Below, piece after piece: positions 24,896 through 33,740 of a stretch of DNA of 64,000 nucleotides (its first letter is position 1; the number at the start of each line of letters is the position of its first letter). Location: NCBI GenBank assembly GCA_900318535.1, contig ONKU01000008.1, positions 124,001-188,000 of the forward strand, given 5' to 3'. Below the pieces are notes generated by a model. It was not told the origin of the DNA. It did not search any database and worked only from the letters and a program-made list of their open reading frames with translations. The translations under genes were made by a program, and so were the position numbers. The DNA comes from an uncultured Prevotellaceae bacterium. GTDB taxonomy: Bacteria > Bacteroidota > Bacteroidia > Bacteroidales > Muribaculaceae.

Positions 24896-25257
24896 AATCG
24901 TCTCTTTTTTTAGTTGTAACGTGTTGGTTGTCTGTTAGACTGATAAAGAGCCACAAAGTTAAATAGTTTTCGTGAAAAAACAACTTTCGGGCGGCAAGTT
25001 TTCATGCAAAAACGGGTCGAGGGAGGGGCAGGCGGGGCGATGAGACCGAGGTGGGGCCTCGGTTTACGGGACAACTTCACCGGAAAGCGGGAGACCCCCA
25101 AAGGCTGGGTGAGAAGGGTGCGGTAACTTAAATTGTGGTTAAATTTGGTCAAATATAGGGGTTTGTGGGGGGTGTTTTAAAAGATTTAGAGTAATTTTGC
25201 CGTTTGGTAAATAAAGGAAACGAAATACAATCAATTTTTCACAAGAGAAAAGAAACG
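24896..25257. promoter_or_regulatory. Divergent intergenic region with two promoters and a GC-rich block
   Basis: The reverse strand carries TAACTTTG (24954-24961) for the beta-flower operon. The forward strand carries TAATTTTG (25192-25199) for the DUF2723 gene. Between them, about 24990-25135, lies a GC-rich stretch with a small hairpin (CCGAGG, TGGGG, CCTCGG near 25046-25063) that contrasts with its AT-rich flanks. It is outside both predicted transcripts. No RNA family was recognised. Confidence 0.55.
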
Positions 25258-28200
25258 ATGAAGAAGTACAAGCTCATCAACAATGTGCTGGGATGGCTCA
25301 TCTTTGTGGTGGCGGCAGCAACCTATCTGCTGACCATCGAGCCGACAGCCAGCTTCTGGGACTGCCCGGAATTTATCGCTCAAGGTTTTAAGACAGAAAT
25401 CGGCCATCCGCCCGGCAACCCGATTTTCATTCTTGCCGCCAACTTTGCGAGCAAGTTTGCCGGTGGTGACGTGATGGCTGTTGCCAAGTGCGTCAACGCG
25501 ATGTCGGCCATCTTTAGTGCGCTGACCATCCTGCTGCTCTTCTGGTCTATCACCCACCTGGTGAAGAAACTCGTTGTCAAGGACGGCGAGGAGGACCAGA
25601 TGACGCTGGCCCAGTACCTGGTGGTAATGGGCAGCGGCATTTGCGGTGCGCTGGCCTACACGTGGAGTGACACTTTCTGGTACAGTGCCGTTGAGGCCGA
25701 GGTATATGCCTTCTCGTCGTTCTGTACCGCGCTGGTATTCTGGCTCATCCTCAAGTGGGAGAACCGTGCCGACGAGCCCAACAGCGACCGCTGGATTGTG
25801 CTCATCGCCTATGTACTGGGTGTGTCACTGGGTGTGCACCTGCTGAACCTGCTGTGCATCCCTGCCATTGCGCTAATTTTCTATTACCGCCAGTGCCGTG
25901 CCAAGGGCAAGGACTCGAGCGCCAAGGGCTCGCTGCTCACGCTGCTCGTGTCGTTTGCCGTTGTGGGTCTGATCCTCTACGGCCTGGAACCCGGTTTTGT
26001 GGAGTGGGGTCAGAAGTTTGACCTGTTCTTCGTCAACACGCTGGGCATGTCGTTCAACTCGGGTGTGCTGGTTTATGCCATCGTGCTGCTGGCAGCCCTG
26101 GCATGGGGCTTGTGGGAGCTTTACAGCAACAAGAGCCCGCTGCGCATGAAGTTGTCGTTTGCCCTGGCCATCGTGATGTCGGGTATGCTGTTCATTGGCG
26201 AGAGCATGCTCATTCCGCTGGTGCTGCTCATTGCCCTGTGCGTTTACCTGTTCAGGTTCTGCAAGCGTGTCCCTGTGCGCGTGTTCAGCAATATTTTGGC
26301 CTGCATTCTGGTGATTTTCATCGGTTTCAGCAGCTATGCGCTGATTCTGATCCGCAGCTCGCAAAATACCCCGCTGGACGAGAACTCGCCCAACAACACC
26401 TTCTCGCTGGCCAAGTACCTGAGCCGCGAACAGTATGGCGAGACCCCGTTGCTCTATGGTCGCACGCTGTACAGCGACATCATGTACGAGGCCAACGGCA
26501 ACGGCACCATGCAGCCCGCTACCAAGGACGGTCCCACGCAATATGCCCCCGAGGTGAAGGAAAGCCCCGACCAGCCTGACCGCTACAAGGACCTGGGCCC
26601 CAAGAAGAGCTATCGCTACAGCCCCGAGCAGAACATGCTGTTCCCGCGTATCCACGACGAGAAGCGCGAGCGCGAGTATGTCGAGTGGCTGGGCATGCAG
26701 GGCACTCAGGTGGAGGCTACCACCCAGATCGACGCCAGCGGCAATGCCGTCACCAAGGAGACGAAGATGAAGCCCACAATGTCTGAGAACCTGCGCTTCT
26801 TTGTTGACTATCAGCTCAATTACATGTACTGGCGCTACTTCATGTGGAACTTTGCCGGTCGCCAGAACGACTTCCAGGGCATGGGCGAAATCACCCACGG
26901 CAACTGGATTTCGGGCTACTCGTTCATCGATAATCCCCGCCTGGGTGACCAGAGCCTGCTGCCCGACGACCTGGGCAAGGGCAACAAGGGACACAACGTG
27001 TTCTACATGCTGCCGCTGTTGATGGGTATCATCGGCCTGTTGTGGCAGGCCTACCGCGGCCGTCGTGGCATCGAGCAGTTCTGGGTGATTTTCTTCCTGT
27101 TCTTCATGACGGGTATCGCCATCGTGCTCTACCTGAACCAGACGCCTAGCCAGCCACGTGAGCGTGACTATGCCTATGCCGGTTCGTTCTATGCCTACAG
27201 CATCTGGATCGGCATGGGTGTTGCCGGACTGTGGAGCCTCGTGATGTGGGCTCTGAAGAAGAAGGGCAAGAAGGAGGCCAAGGGTGAGGCTGCCGCCGTC
27301 ACCGCTAACGGAAACCAGGGCGCTGTGGCCACCGCCATTGCCGCCGTCGCTGCCCTCATCGGCCTGATCGTGCCCCTGCAGATGGTGAGCCAGACGTGGG
27401 ATGACCACGACCGCAGCGGCCGCACCGCCGCGCGCGACTTTGGCCGCAACTACCTGTCCAGCGTGGCGCCCAACGGCATCATCTTCTGCAACGGTGACAA
27501 CGACACCTTCCCCTTGTGGTACCTGCAGGAGGTGGAGGGTTACCGCACCGACGTGCGTGCCGTGAACCTGAGCTACCTGGCCACCGACTGGTACATCAGC
27601 CAGATGCAGCGTGCCGCCTATGAGTCGGCTCCGCTGCCCATGTCGGCCGATAAGACCACCTATGCCTACGATGACCGTCAGTTCAACTACTTCATCCAGC
27701 CTGACCTGACGCCTACCGAGGCACTCAAGTCGATTGCTGCCGTCTATAGTGTGGACAGCAAGAACAACCCCTATGGCATCAGCGAGATCCATTATCCCAA
27801 GATTTACATCCCCGTGGATGCCGACCAGGCCATCAAGGCAGGCATCGTGCGCGAGGAATACCGCGACAAGATTCAGCAGTCGATCAACCTGGATCTGCAG
27901 GGCATGGGCTCGGGCATGACCTCGAGCCAGCTGATGTCGCTCGACATCGTTGCCAACAGCATCGCCCAGGGCTGGAACCGTCCTTGCTACTTTGCCATGA
28001 CGGTGCCCGACAACCTGTATCTGGGTCTGAATCCCTACCTGAGCCTGACGGGTCTTGTCTATCAGGTGACCCCTGTGGTGAACGACACGCAGCACGGCGG
28101 ATTTGCCGTATCGACCGATATCATGTATGACAATGTGGTCAACAAGTTCCGTTGGGGCGGTCTTGACACGGCTACTCCTGGCAGCATCTACCTTGACGAG

Positions 28201-28824
28201 ACGGTGAACCGCATGGTAACCACTACCCGCAGCGCAATGATCGACCTGGCCAGCGCGCTGACCAACGAGGGTACTATGGCCAAGAACGGCGAGGGTGCCG
28301 TTCCCGCCGGCATGACTGCCGAGGCCTATGCTGCCGACCGTTACAAGAAGGCCATCACCATCCTGGACCTGATGATGGAGAAACTGCCCACCAGCATTTC
28401 GCCGTTCACCGTCCAGATGGGTGAGGAAGTGGCCAACGTCTATTACATGTTGGGCAAGGCCTGTGGTGACAACACCTGTGTGGAGAAGTCCAACAAACTG
28501 CTTGAGCAGGAAATCATGCGCTATGGCAGCTACATGCGCTTCTACCAGTCGCTGGATGCCGATCAGTACTCCCGCTTGACTAACGCCGACAAGTTCATCG
28601 ACCAGCAGTACCTCGTGTTCATGCTGCATGACTATTTCCGTCAGTGCGGTGAGGCCAAGTACAAAGAGCTCATGGGCAAGCTGAATGCCGCAGGCGTGAA
28701 TACCGAGCGCCTGCAAGCCTATCAGCGCTCCTATGAGCAGGCAATGCAGCAGCAGGCCGCTCAAGCCGCTGCCCCGGCCGAGGAGGAGTCCTCCATCAGC
28801 CTGGAAGAGGCTTTGGGCAATTGA
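25258..28824 (+). CDS. DUF2723 large membrane protein (GT117-type O-mannosyltransferase-like)
   Basis: 1188 residues from ATG 25258. The family start is WLIFVVAAATYLLTIEPTASFWDCPEFI, followed by GHPPGNPIFIL, with the early Asp/Glu-bearing loop typical of GT-C glycosyltransferases. About ten to twelve membrane helices fill the first 400 residues and a few more near 600-720. The C-terminal part is soluble, with TPR-like helices and a low-complexity Gln/Ala tail. DUF2723 proteins are proposed protein O-mannosyltransferases of Bacteroidota, consistent with general O-glycosylation of exported proteins in this phylum. The promoter TAATTTTG predicts a start near 25205 and supports this ATG. The deacetylase follows after 27 bases. 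Confidence 0.88.
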   Translation: MKKYKLINNVLGWLIFVVAAATYLLTIEPTASFWDCPEFIAQGFKTEIGHPPGNPIFILAANFASKFAGGDVMAVAKCVNAMSAIFSALTILLLFWSITHLVKKLVVKDGEEDQMTLAQYLVVMGSGICGALAYTWSDTFWYSAVEAEVYAFSSFCTALVFWLILKWENRADEPNSDRWIVLIAYVLGVSLGVHLLNLLCIPAIALIFYYRQCRAKGKDSSAKGSLLTLLVSFAVVGLILYGLEPGFVEWGQKFDLFFVNTLGMSFNSGVLVYAIVLLAALAWGLWELYSNKSPLRMKLSFALAIVMSGMLFIGESMLIPLVLLIALCVYLFRFCKRVPVRVFSNILACILVIFIGFSSYALILIRSSQNTPLDENSPNNTFSLAKYLSREQYGETPLLYGRTLYSDIMYEANGNGTMQPATKDGPTQYAPEVKESPDQPDRYKDLGPKKSYRYSPEQNMLFPRIHDEKREREYVEWLGMQGTQVEATTQIDASGNAVTKETKMKPTMSENLRFFVDYQLNYMYWRYFMWNFAGRQNDFQGMGEITHGNWISGYSFIDNPRLGDQSLLPDDLGKGNKGHNVFYMLPLLMGIIGLLWQAYRGRRGIEQFWVIFFLFFMTGIAIVLYLNQTPSQPRERDYAYAGSFYAYSIWIGMGVAGLWSLVMWALKKKGKKEAKGEAAAVTANGNQGAVATAIAAVAALIGLIVPLQMVSQTWDDHDRSGRTAARDFGRNYLSSVAPNGIIFCNGDNDTFPLWYLQEVEGYRTDVRAVNLSYLATDWYISQMQRAAYESAPLPMSADKTTYAYDDRQFNYFIQPDLTPTEALKSIAAVYSVDSKNNPYGISEIHYPKIYIPVDADQAIKAGIVREEYRDKIQQSINLDLQGMGSGMTSSQLMSLDIVANSIAQGWNRPCYFAMTVPDNLYLGLNPYLSLTGLVYQVTPVVNDTQHGGFAVSTDIMYDNVVNKFRWGGLDTATPGSIYLDETVNRMVTTTRSAMIDLASALTNEGTMAKNGEGAVPAGMTAEAYAADRYKKAITILDLMMEKLPTSISPFTVQMGEEVANVYYMLGKACGDNTCVEKSNKLLEQEIMRYGSYMRFYQSLDADQYSRLTNADKFIDQQYLVFMLHDYFRQCGEAKYKELMGKLNAAGVNTERLQAYQRSYEQAMQQQAAQAAAPAEEESSISLEEALGN

Positions 28825-28851
28825 TGTTCAATTCACGCATCAGTCAATACC

Positions 28852-29469
28852 GTGTTAGTTGAACGTCCGCCGCTCATTTACCGAATGATATTCCCCGAGA
28901 CCGTGTGGCGCATCCACAAGCGCGACCACACGGTCTATTTGACCTTTGATGACGGACCCATCCCCGAGGTGACGCCGTGGGTGCTCGACACACTCGACCG
29001 CTATGGCATCAAGGCCACCTTTTTTATGGTGGGCGAGAACGTGGAGCGTCATCCCGAGTTGCTCGAGGAGGTGCGCCGCCGCGGCCACAGCGTGGGCAAT
29101 CACACGATGAGCCACTTGCAAGGAGCCCACGTGGGTACCAAGCACTATCTGCACAACGTGTTCAGGGCCAATGAATTGATTGGTTCGACACTGTTCCGTC
29201 CTCCTCACGGCTTGTTGCGCTGGGGACAGTCCAAAGTGTTGCGCTCGCGTTTTGCCATCATCATGTATGACCTGGTGACGCGCGACTACAGCCGCAAACT
29301 CACGGGCAAACAGGTGCTCAACAACGTCAAGCGCTATGCCCGCAACGGATCGATTATCGTCTTCCACGACTCGCTGAAGGCCGAAAAGAACATGAAATAT
29401 GCCCTGCCGCGCGCCATCGAGTGGCTGCAAAGCAAAGGCTATAAATTCGATGCCATACCCGAACTCTGA
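28852..29469 (+). CDS. Polysaccharide deacetylase family protein (NodB domain, CE4)
   Basis: 205 residues from a GTG start. All five CE4 motifs are visible: TFDDGP near residue 27 (metal-binding Asp), HTMSH near 84-88 (the two metal His), RPPHG near 110, a DLVTRDY region near 135 and the IIVFHDS motif near 168. Such enzymes remove N-acetyl groups from peptidoglycan or other polysaccharides. No signal peptide is seen, but the N-terminus is hydrophobic enough (LIYRMIFPETVW) for membrane contact; family relatives in this arrangement act on lipid-linked or envelope glycans. It lies between the DUF2723 gene and queG, overlapping queG by 20 bases. Confidence 0.88.
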   Translation: MLVERPPLIYRMIFPETVWRIHKRDHTVYLTFDDGPIPEVTPWVLDTLDRYGIKATFFMVGENVERHPELLEEVRRRGHSVGNHTMSHLQGAHVGTKHYLHNVFRANELIGSTLFRPPHGLLRWGQSKVLRSRFAIIMYDLVTRDYSRKLTGKQVLNNVKRYARNGSIIVFHDSLKAEKNMKYALPRAIEWLQSKGYKFDAIPEL

Positions 29470-30394
29470 TATCGCATCACTGATCAAATCCCAGGCCGCA
29501 AGCCTGGGTTTTGACGCTTGTGGCTTTGCCGCCGCTGCTCCCGTCGATGACGAGTCAGTAGCGCGCTATGACCGCTGGGTCGAGCAGGGCCATCATGGCT
29601 GCATGCAGTGGGCAGCAGGCCATCGCGACCTGCGCCGCGATCCGTCGATGCTGCTCGAGGGTGCCCAGACGGTCATCTCGCTGGCCTTGAACTACTATCC
29701 GGCCCGTTTTCAGCCCTCTGGAACGCTGCGCGTCGCCTATTATGCCTATGGGCGTGACTACCATGAGGTTTTGCGGGAGAAATTGACAAAAATGGCCCAT
29801 TTCATCGAGGAAATTACCCACTGCACGACCCGTCCGTGCGTCGACTCGGCACCCATCCGCGAGCGCTATTGGGCGCAGCAGGCAGGCATCGGCTTCGTGG
29901 GCCGCAACAACTGCCTCATCCTGCCCGGCAGGGGGTCTTTCTTCTTTCTGGGCGAGATAGTCACCACTGCTCAACTGCCGCCCGACGAGCCCTGCACAAT
30001 GACCTGCGGCGACTGTGGCAAGTGTGTTGAGGCATGCCCCACGGGAGCCATGTCCCATCAGGGCGCCGTCGATGCTTCGCGTTGCCTGTCGTGCCTGCTC
30101 ATCGAGAACCATGACGAGCAGTTGCCCGAGTGGGTTGGTGATGTCATTGGCAACAGGGTGGTTGGCTGTGACGAATGCCAGCTGTGCTGCCCACACAACG
30201 CCCGTGCGGTGGCGACCACGATCGAGGATTTTGCCCCGACCCCGGCGGTGATGACCCTCACGCGCGAGCGCATCGAGGCGATGACCGCGGGCGAATTCAA
30301 GCGCACCTTTTCCCACAGCGCCATCTCCCGCCTGCGCTACAAGACCCTGCGTCGCAACGCCGCCCTCGTGCAGCAAAGCGACGATAACCTATAA
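29450..30394 (+). CDS. queG: Epoxyqueuosine reductase
   Basis: 314 residues from ATG 29450, which overlaps the end of the deacetylase gene by 20 bases; the longer frame from 29399 lies deeper in that gene and is unlikely. The cobalamin-binding N-terminal domain contains the ALNYYP and YGRDYH segments; a catalytic-region Asp lies in CVDSAPIRERYWA. Two [4Fe-4S] clusters follow: CGDCGKCVEACPTGA near residues 185-199 and CDECQLCCPHN near 240. QueG makes the last step of queuosine, reducing epoxyqueuosine in tRNA. Translational coupling with a deacetylase is probably positional and not functional. Confidence 0.95.
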   Translation: MPYPNSDIASLIKSQAASLGFDACGFAAAAPVDDESVARYDRWVEQGHHGCMQWAAGHRDLRRDPSMLLEGAQTVISLALNYYPARFQPSGTLRVAYYAYGRDYHEVLREKLTKMAHFIEEITHCTTRPCVDSAPIRERYWAQQAGIGFVGRNNCLILPGRGSFFFLGEIVTTAQLPPDEPCTMTCGDCGKCVEACPTGAMSHQGAVDASRCLSCLLIENHDEQLPEWVGDVIGNRVVGCDECQLCCPHNARAVATTIEDFAPTPAVMTLTRERIEAMTAGEFKRTFSHSAISRLRYKTLRRNAALVQQSDDNL

Positions 30395-30429
30395 ATCATG
30401 TGATATGCACGTTTTTTGAAAATATGTTG

Positions 30430-30437
30430 TATTTTTG
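30430..30437 (+). promoter_or_regulatory. Promoter -7 element for cstA
   Basis: TATTTTTG lies 36 bases before the ATG at 30474, and queG ends 35 bases upstream. No TTTG was found at standard -33 spacing. Confidence 0.5.
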
Positions 30438-30473
30438 CGCGTCGTTAGATAAGAATTAAGCTTCTAGTTCATT

Positions 30474-32051
30474 ATGATAACCTTTATCATCAGTTTAGTG
30501 GCCCTGGTGTTGGGCTATTGGATATATGGAGGCATCGTGGAGCGCGTGATGCGCCCCGATGACCGTGAGACGCCCGCCGTGCGTCTTGCCGACGGTGTGG
30601 ACTATGTGGTACTGCCCACGTGGAAGGTGTTTATGATCCAGTTCCTGAACATCGCGGGAACGGGCCCCATCTTCGGTGCCATCATGGGCATGTGGTTTGG
30701 CCCCGCCAGCTACCTGTGGATTGTGCTGGGCAGCATCTTTGCAGGAGCGGTGCACGACTTCATGAGCGGCATGCTGTCGTTGCGACACGACGGCGCCAGC
30801 CTGCCCACGCTCATCGGCAAGTACCTGGGAGGCGGCACACGCAACCTGATGCTGGTGTTCACCGTGCTGCTGTTAATGATGGTGGGCGCCGTGTTTGTGT
30901 ATAGTCCTGCGCTCATCTTGAGCGGCATGTGTAACGACATTACCTCGCCGGCATTGAACTTGTTGACCCAACCCCTCTTCTGGATTGTCGTCATCTTCTG
31001 TTACTATGTCATTGCCACGTTGCTGCCCATCGACAAGATTATCGGCAGGATTTATCCTGTGTTTGCCATCGCCCTGCTGGTGATGGCACTGGGCTTGCTG
31101 ATAGGACTGTTTGTGAAAATGCCGCACCTGCCCGAACTGTGGAACGTGGGCAGCATGGACGCTTGGCGCCAGTCCCAGGTCGTTGACGGCACGGATACCC
31201 TAGGCATTGTCGGTTACCTGCAGAAGAATCCCATTTTCCCCTGTATGTTCATCACTATCGCCTGTGGTGCCATCAGCGGATTCCATGCTACACAGAGCCC
31301 GTTGATGGCGCGTTGCCTCAAGAGCGAGCGTCTGGCACGTCCTGTGTTCTATGGTGCCATGATCACCGAGGGAATTGTTGCGCTGATCTGGGCAACGGTA
31401 TCGTCCTATTTCTTTTACTATGGCGGATGGAAAGAAGTGGTCAGTCCCGAAAAGGTTACTGAATTCATGGCTCAGGTTCAACTGGCCGACGGAAAGACGC
31501 TGATCCAGTACTTTACCGCTCCCCAGGTGGTGAATCTGGTGTGCAGCAGCTGGTTGGGCATCTTTGGCGGCACGCTGGCCGTGCTGGGCGTGGTGGCTGC
31601 CCCCATCACGAGCGGCGACACGGCCTTCCGCAGCGCACGCCTCATCATTGCCGAGGCGCTGCACTTTGAGCAGAAGAGCATGGTGCGCCGCCTGATGATC
31701 AGCATACCGCTGTTTGTGGCCTCGCTGCTGCTGCTCATCTGGCAAATGGAGAACCCCGACGGCTTCAACGTGCTGTGGCAGTACTTCGGCTGGTCCAACC
31801 AGGCACTGTCAGTATTTACGTTGTGGATGATTACCGTCTTTCTGGCCCGCAACCGCAAGGCCTATATCATCACGCTCATTCCCGCCATCTTCATGACGGT
31901 GGTGTGCACCTCGTTCCTGGTGGTTTCGCCCCAGGCCTTCGGCCAAGCCGACCTGGCACCCTGGTCGGTTCTCACCGTGATTGCCGTTGCCGTCATCTGG
32001 TTTGCCGTCTGGCTCAAGAAGGACAGGGAGAGAAATAAGATCTCAGCATAA
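30474..32051 (+). CDS. cstA: Carbon starvation protein A family transporter
   Basis: 525 residues with about 13-14 hydrophobic segments. Family hallmarks are the N-terminal YWIYGGIVERVM, TWKVFMIQFLNIAGTGPIFGAIMG near residue 50, DFMSGMLSLRHDGASLP near 96, CGAISGFHATQSPLMARC near 262 and the APITSGDTAFRSARLI motif near 375. CstA-type proteins import peptides or pyruvate when carbon is scarce. This is the shorter form, lacking the extended C-terminus of E. coli CstA. In E. coli the gene answers to cAMP-CRP; no such site is seen here. It ends in a clear terminator. Confidence 0.9.
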   Translation: MITFIISLVALVLGYWIYGGIVERVMRPDDRETPAVRLADGVDYVVLPTWKVFMIQFLNIAGTGPIFGAIMGMWFGPASYLWIVLGSIFAGAVHDFMSGMLSLRHDGASLPTLIGKYLGGGTRNLMLVFTVLLLMMVGAVFVYSPALILSGMCNDITSPALNLLTQPLFWIVVIFCYYVIATLLPIDKIIGRIYPVFAIALLVMALGLLIGLFVKMPHLPELWNVGSMDAWRQSQVVDGTDTLGIVGYLQKNPIFPCMFITIACGAISGFHATQSPLMARCLKSERLARPVFYGAMITEGIVALIWATVSSYFFYYGGWKEVVSPEKVTEFMAQVQLADGKTLIQYFTAPQVVNLVCSSWLGIFGGTLAVLGVVAAPITSGDTAFRSARLIIAEALHFEQKSMVRRLMISIPLFVASLLLLIWQMENPDGFNVLWQYFGWSNQALSVFTLWMITVFLARNRKAYIITLIPAIFMTVVCTSFLVVSPQAFGQADLAPWSVLTVIAVAVIWFAVWLKKDRERNKISA

Positions 32052-32091
32052 CCGTTGCCGCGCCCATCGAGTCGCGTATAATGACCTAAAG

Positions 32092-32125
32092 AGCCACCAG
32101 GTGAAATCGTGCCTGGTGGCTTTTT
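32092..32125 (+). terminator. Intrinsic terminator of cstA
   Basis: A 10-bp perfect stem (AGCCACCAGG and its complement) with a nine-base loop is followed by TTTTT. The T run is also part of the -33 element of the rpoN promoter. Confidence 0.88.
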
Positions 32126-32154
32126 GGATATATGAAAACTTTGTTGTACCTTTG
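32123..32154 (+). promoter_or_regulatory. Promoter of rpoN
   Basis: TTTG at 32123-32126, a 20-base spacer and TACCTTTG at 32147-32154 match the consensus fully. The element begins within the T run of the cstA terminator. Transcription should start near 32160, about 20 bases before the ATG. Confidence 0.8.
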
Positions 32155-32180
32155 CCTATGATTCATGGAGGAAACTGAAA

Positions 32181-33653
32181 ATGGCTAAACAGGGACTTAC
32201 ACTCGAGCAGAAACAGACCCAGCGGTTGGCACTGGAACAACAGCGCCTGCTGGGACTCATCCTGGAAAAAAACGATGCCGAAATGGCCGAATTCATCGAC
32301 AACAAGGTCAATGAGATTCAGGCCCTCGAAAAGAAATCGGACGACGAGAATGACGATTATGGCAGCGATGGCGACAACCGCCAGACGGGTGACCGCGACC
32401 GCGAGGGTGGGGACACCACATCGAGCGGCGAAGTGAACAGCGACGGCGACGACGACACGGCGGCCTGGTACCGCTACTTTGCCAACAACCGCAGCCGTGA
32501 CGACGAGTACTATGCGCCGACGGCAGTGAGTGAAAAGACGCTGCAGGAATACCTCGCCGAGCAACTGGGCGAACTGGAACTGGACGAGACCCAGCAGATC
32601 ATCGCTCGTGCCATCGTGGGTAACCTGGAGGATGACGGATACCTGCGCCGCTCGGTCAACGAGATTGCCGACGACGTGACGTTTAACGACGGCTATGTGG
32701 TGGATGCCCGCCAGGTGGAGCAGATGCTGGCAACGGTCCAGACGCTGGATCCGCCGGGCATCGCGGCACGTGACCTGCGGGAGTGCATCCTGCTGCAGTT
32801 GCGGCGCAAACCGCGTAGCGAGGACGTGGAGCTGGCCATCACGATGGTTGAGAAGTACTTCGACGACTTCGCCGCCATGCGCTTCGACACGATGGCGCGC
32901 AAGATGGGCGTGTCCAGCGAACAGCTGGAGGAGGTGTTCAAGCACCAGATAAGGCGGGGACTGAATCCCTATCCCGGCAGCGCCTTCGGCTCGCGCTCGG
33001 ACAGCAGCCAGCAGGTGACGCCCGACTTTGACGTGGAGCTCGAGGAGGAAACGGGAAGGTTGACGGTGACCCTGCGCAACAACATCCCCGCGCTGCAGAT
33101 CAGCGAGAGCTATGTGCTGATGAATGACCGCTACAAGAGCGCAGCGCCGCTGAGCGTGAAAGAAACCAAGGAGAAAAAGCAGATCCAGGACGCTTACCAG
33201 CGTGCCAGCATGTTCATCGAGGTGCTCAAGCAGCGCCAGGAAACGCTGTTCAATACCATGAGCGCCATCGTCAAGTGCCAGCGCGACTATTTCCTGCATG
33301 GCGACGAGCGTGACCTGAAACCGCTGGGACAGCAGCAAATCGCCGACATGATCGGCAAGGACGTCTCGGTGGTCTCGCGTGCCGTGAGCAACAAGTACGT
33401 GCAGCTGCCGTGGGGCGTGAAAAGCCTCAAGTCCTTCTTCAGCGAGGATATCAACGGCTCGTCGAGGCACGAGGTCTACGACGACCTGAAAAAGCTGGTC
33501 GATGGCGAGGACAAGAGACATCCGTTGAGCGACGATGCCCTGTGTGACAAGCTCAAGGAAATGGGCTATAAGCTGGAGCGCCGCACCGTGGCCAAGTATC
33601 GTGATGCGCTGAAGATTCCCAGCAGCACCATCCGCCGCAAGATGGCGCGTTAG
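32181..33653 (+). CDS. rpoN: RNA polymerase sigma-54 factor
   Basis: 490 residues. The N-terminal activator-interacting region I is Gln/Leu-rich (LTLEQKQTQRLALEQQRLLG). A very acidic region II follows at about residues 50-95. The core-binding domain includes LAEQLGELELDETQQIIARA near 128 and LDPPGIAARDLRECILLQL near 190. The HTH and the C-terminal RpoN box RRTVAKYRDAL near 466-476 recognise the -24/-12 promoter. Sigma-54 needs an AAA+ enhancer-binding protein, and none is encoded in this window. It has its own promoter and is followed by a degenerate 7-mer tract. Confidence 0.95.
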   Translation: MAKQGLTLEQKQTQRLALEQQRLLGLILEKNDAEMAEFIDNKVNEIQALEKKSDDENDDYGSDGDNRQTGDRDREGGDTTSSGEVNSDGDDDTAAWYRYFANNRSRDDEYYAPTAVSEKTLQEYLAEQLGELELDETQQIIARAIVGNLEDDGYLRRSVNEIADDVTFNDGYVVDARQVEQMLATVQTLDPPGIAARDLRECILLQLRRKPRSEDVELAITMVEKYFDDFAAMRFDTMARKMGVSSEQLEEVFKHQIRRGLNPYPGSAFGSRSDSSQQVTPDFDVELEEETGRLTVTLRNNIPALQISESYVLMNDRYKSAAPLSVKETKEKKQIQDAYQRASMFIEVLKQRQETLFNTMSAIVKCQRDYFLHGDERDLKPLGQQQIADMIGKDVSVVSRAVSNKYVQLPWGVKSLKSFFSEDINGSSRHEVYDDLKKLVDGEDKRHPLSDDALCDKLKEMGYKLERRTVAKYRDALKIPSSTIRRKMAR

Positions 33654-33710
33654 TTTCTAGCTTCTAGTCCCTAGTTTCTAGTTTCTAGTCCCTAGTTTTT
33701 TAGTTTCTGG
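33651..33710. repeat. Degenerate CTAGTTT/CTAGTCC tract after rpoN
   Basis: About eight irregular 7-base units (TTCTAGT, CCCTAGT, TTTCTAG and similar) begin at the rpoN stop codon itself. The same type of tract lies at 22251-22296, in opposite orientation relative to its gene. Confidence 0.7.
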
Positions 33711-33740
33711 TTCATTATCAACTTAGGATATTAAACGAAC

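Noticed and set aside
25010-25130. Riboswitch or known structured RNA ahead of the DUF2723 gene
   Set aside because: The block lies upstream of the predicted transcription start and no conserved riboswitch core was recognised.
24910-25152. 80-residue reverse frame in the intergenic region
   Set aside because: It overlaps the promoter of the beta-flower operon, has no upstream promoter and its composition follows the GC-rich block.
25873-28764. 963-residue reverse frame opposite the DUF2723 gene
   Set aside because: Same codon-bias shadow. The forward frame has membrane helices and family motifs; the reverse has neither.
32163-33521. 452-residue reverse frame opposite rpoN
   Set aside because: Shadow of a well-defined sigma-54 gene; composition is typical of antisense reading.
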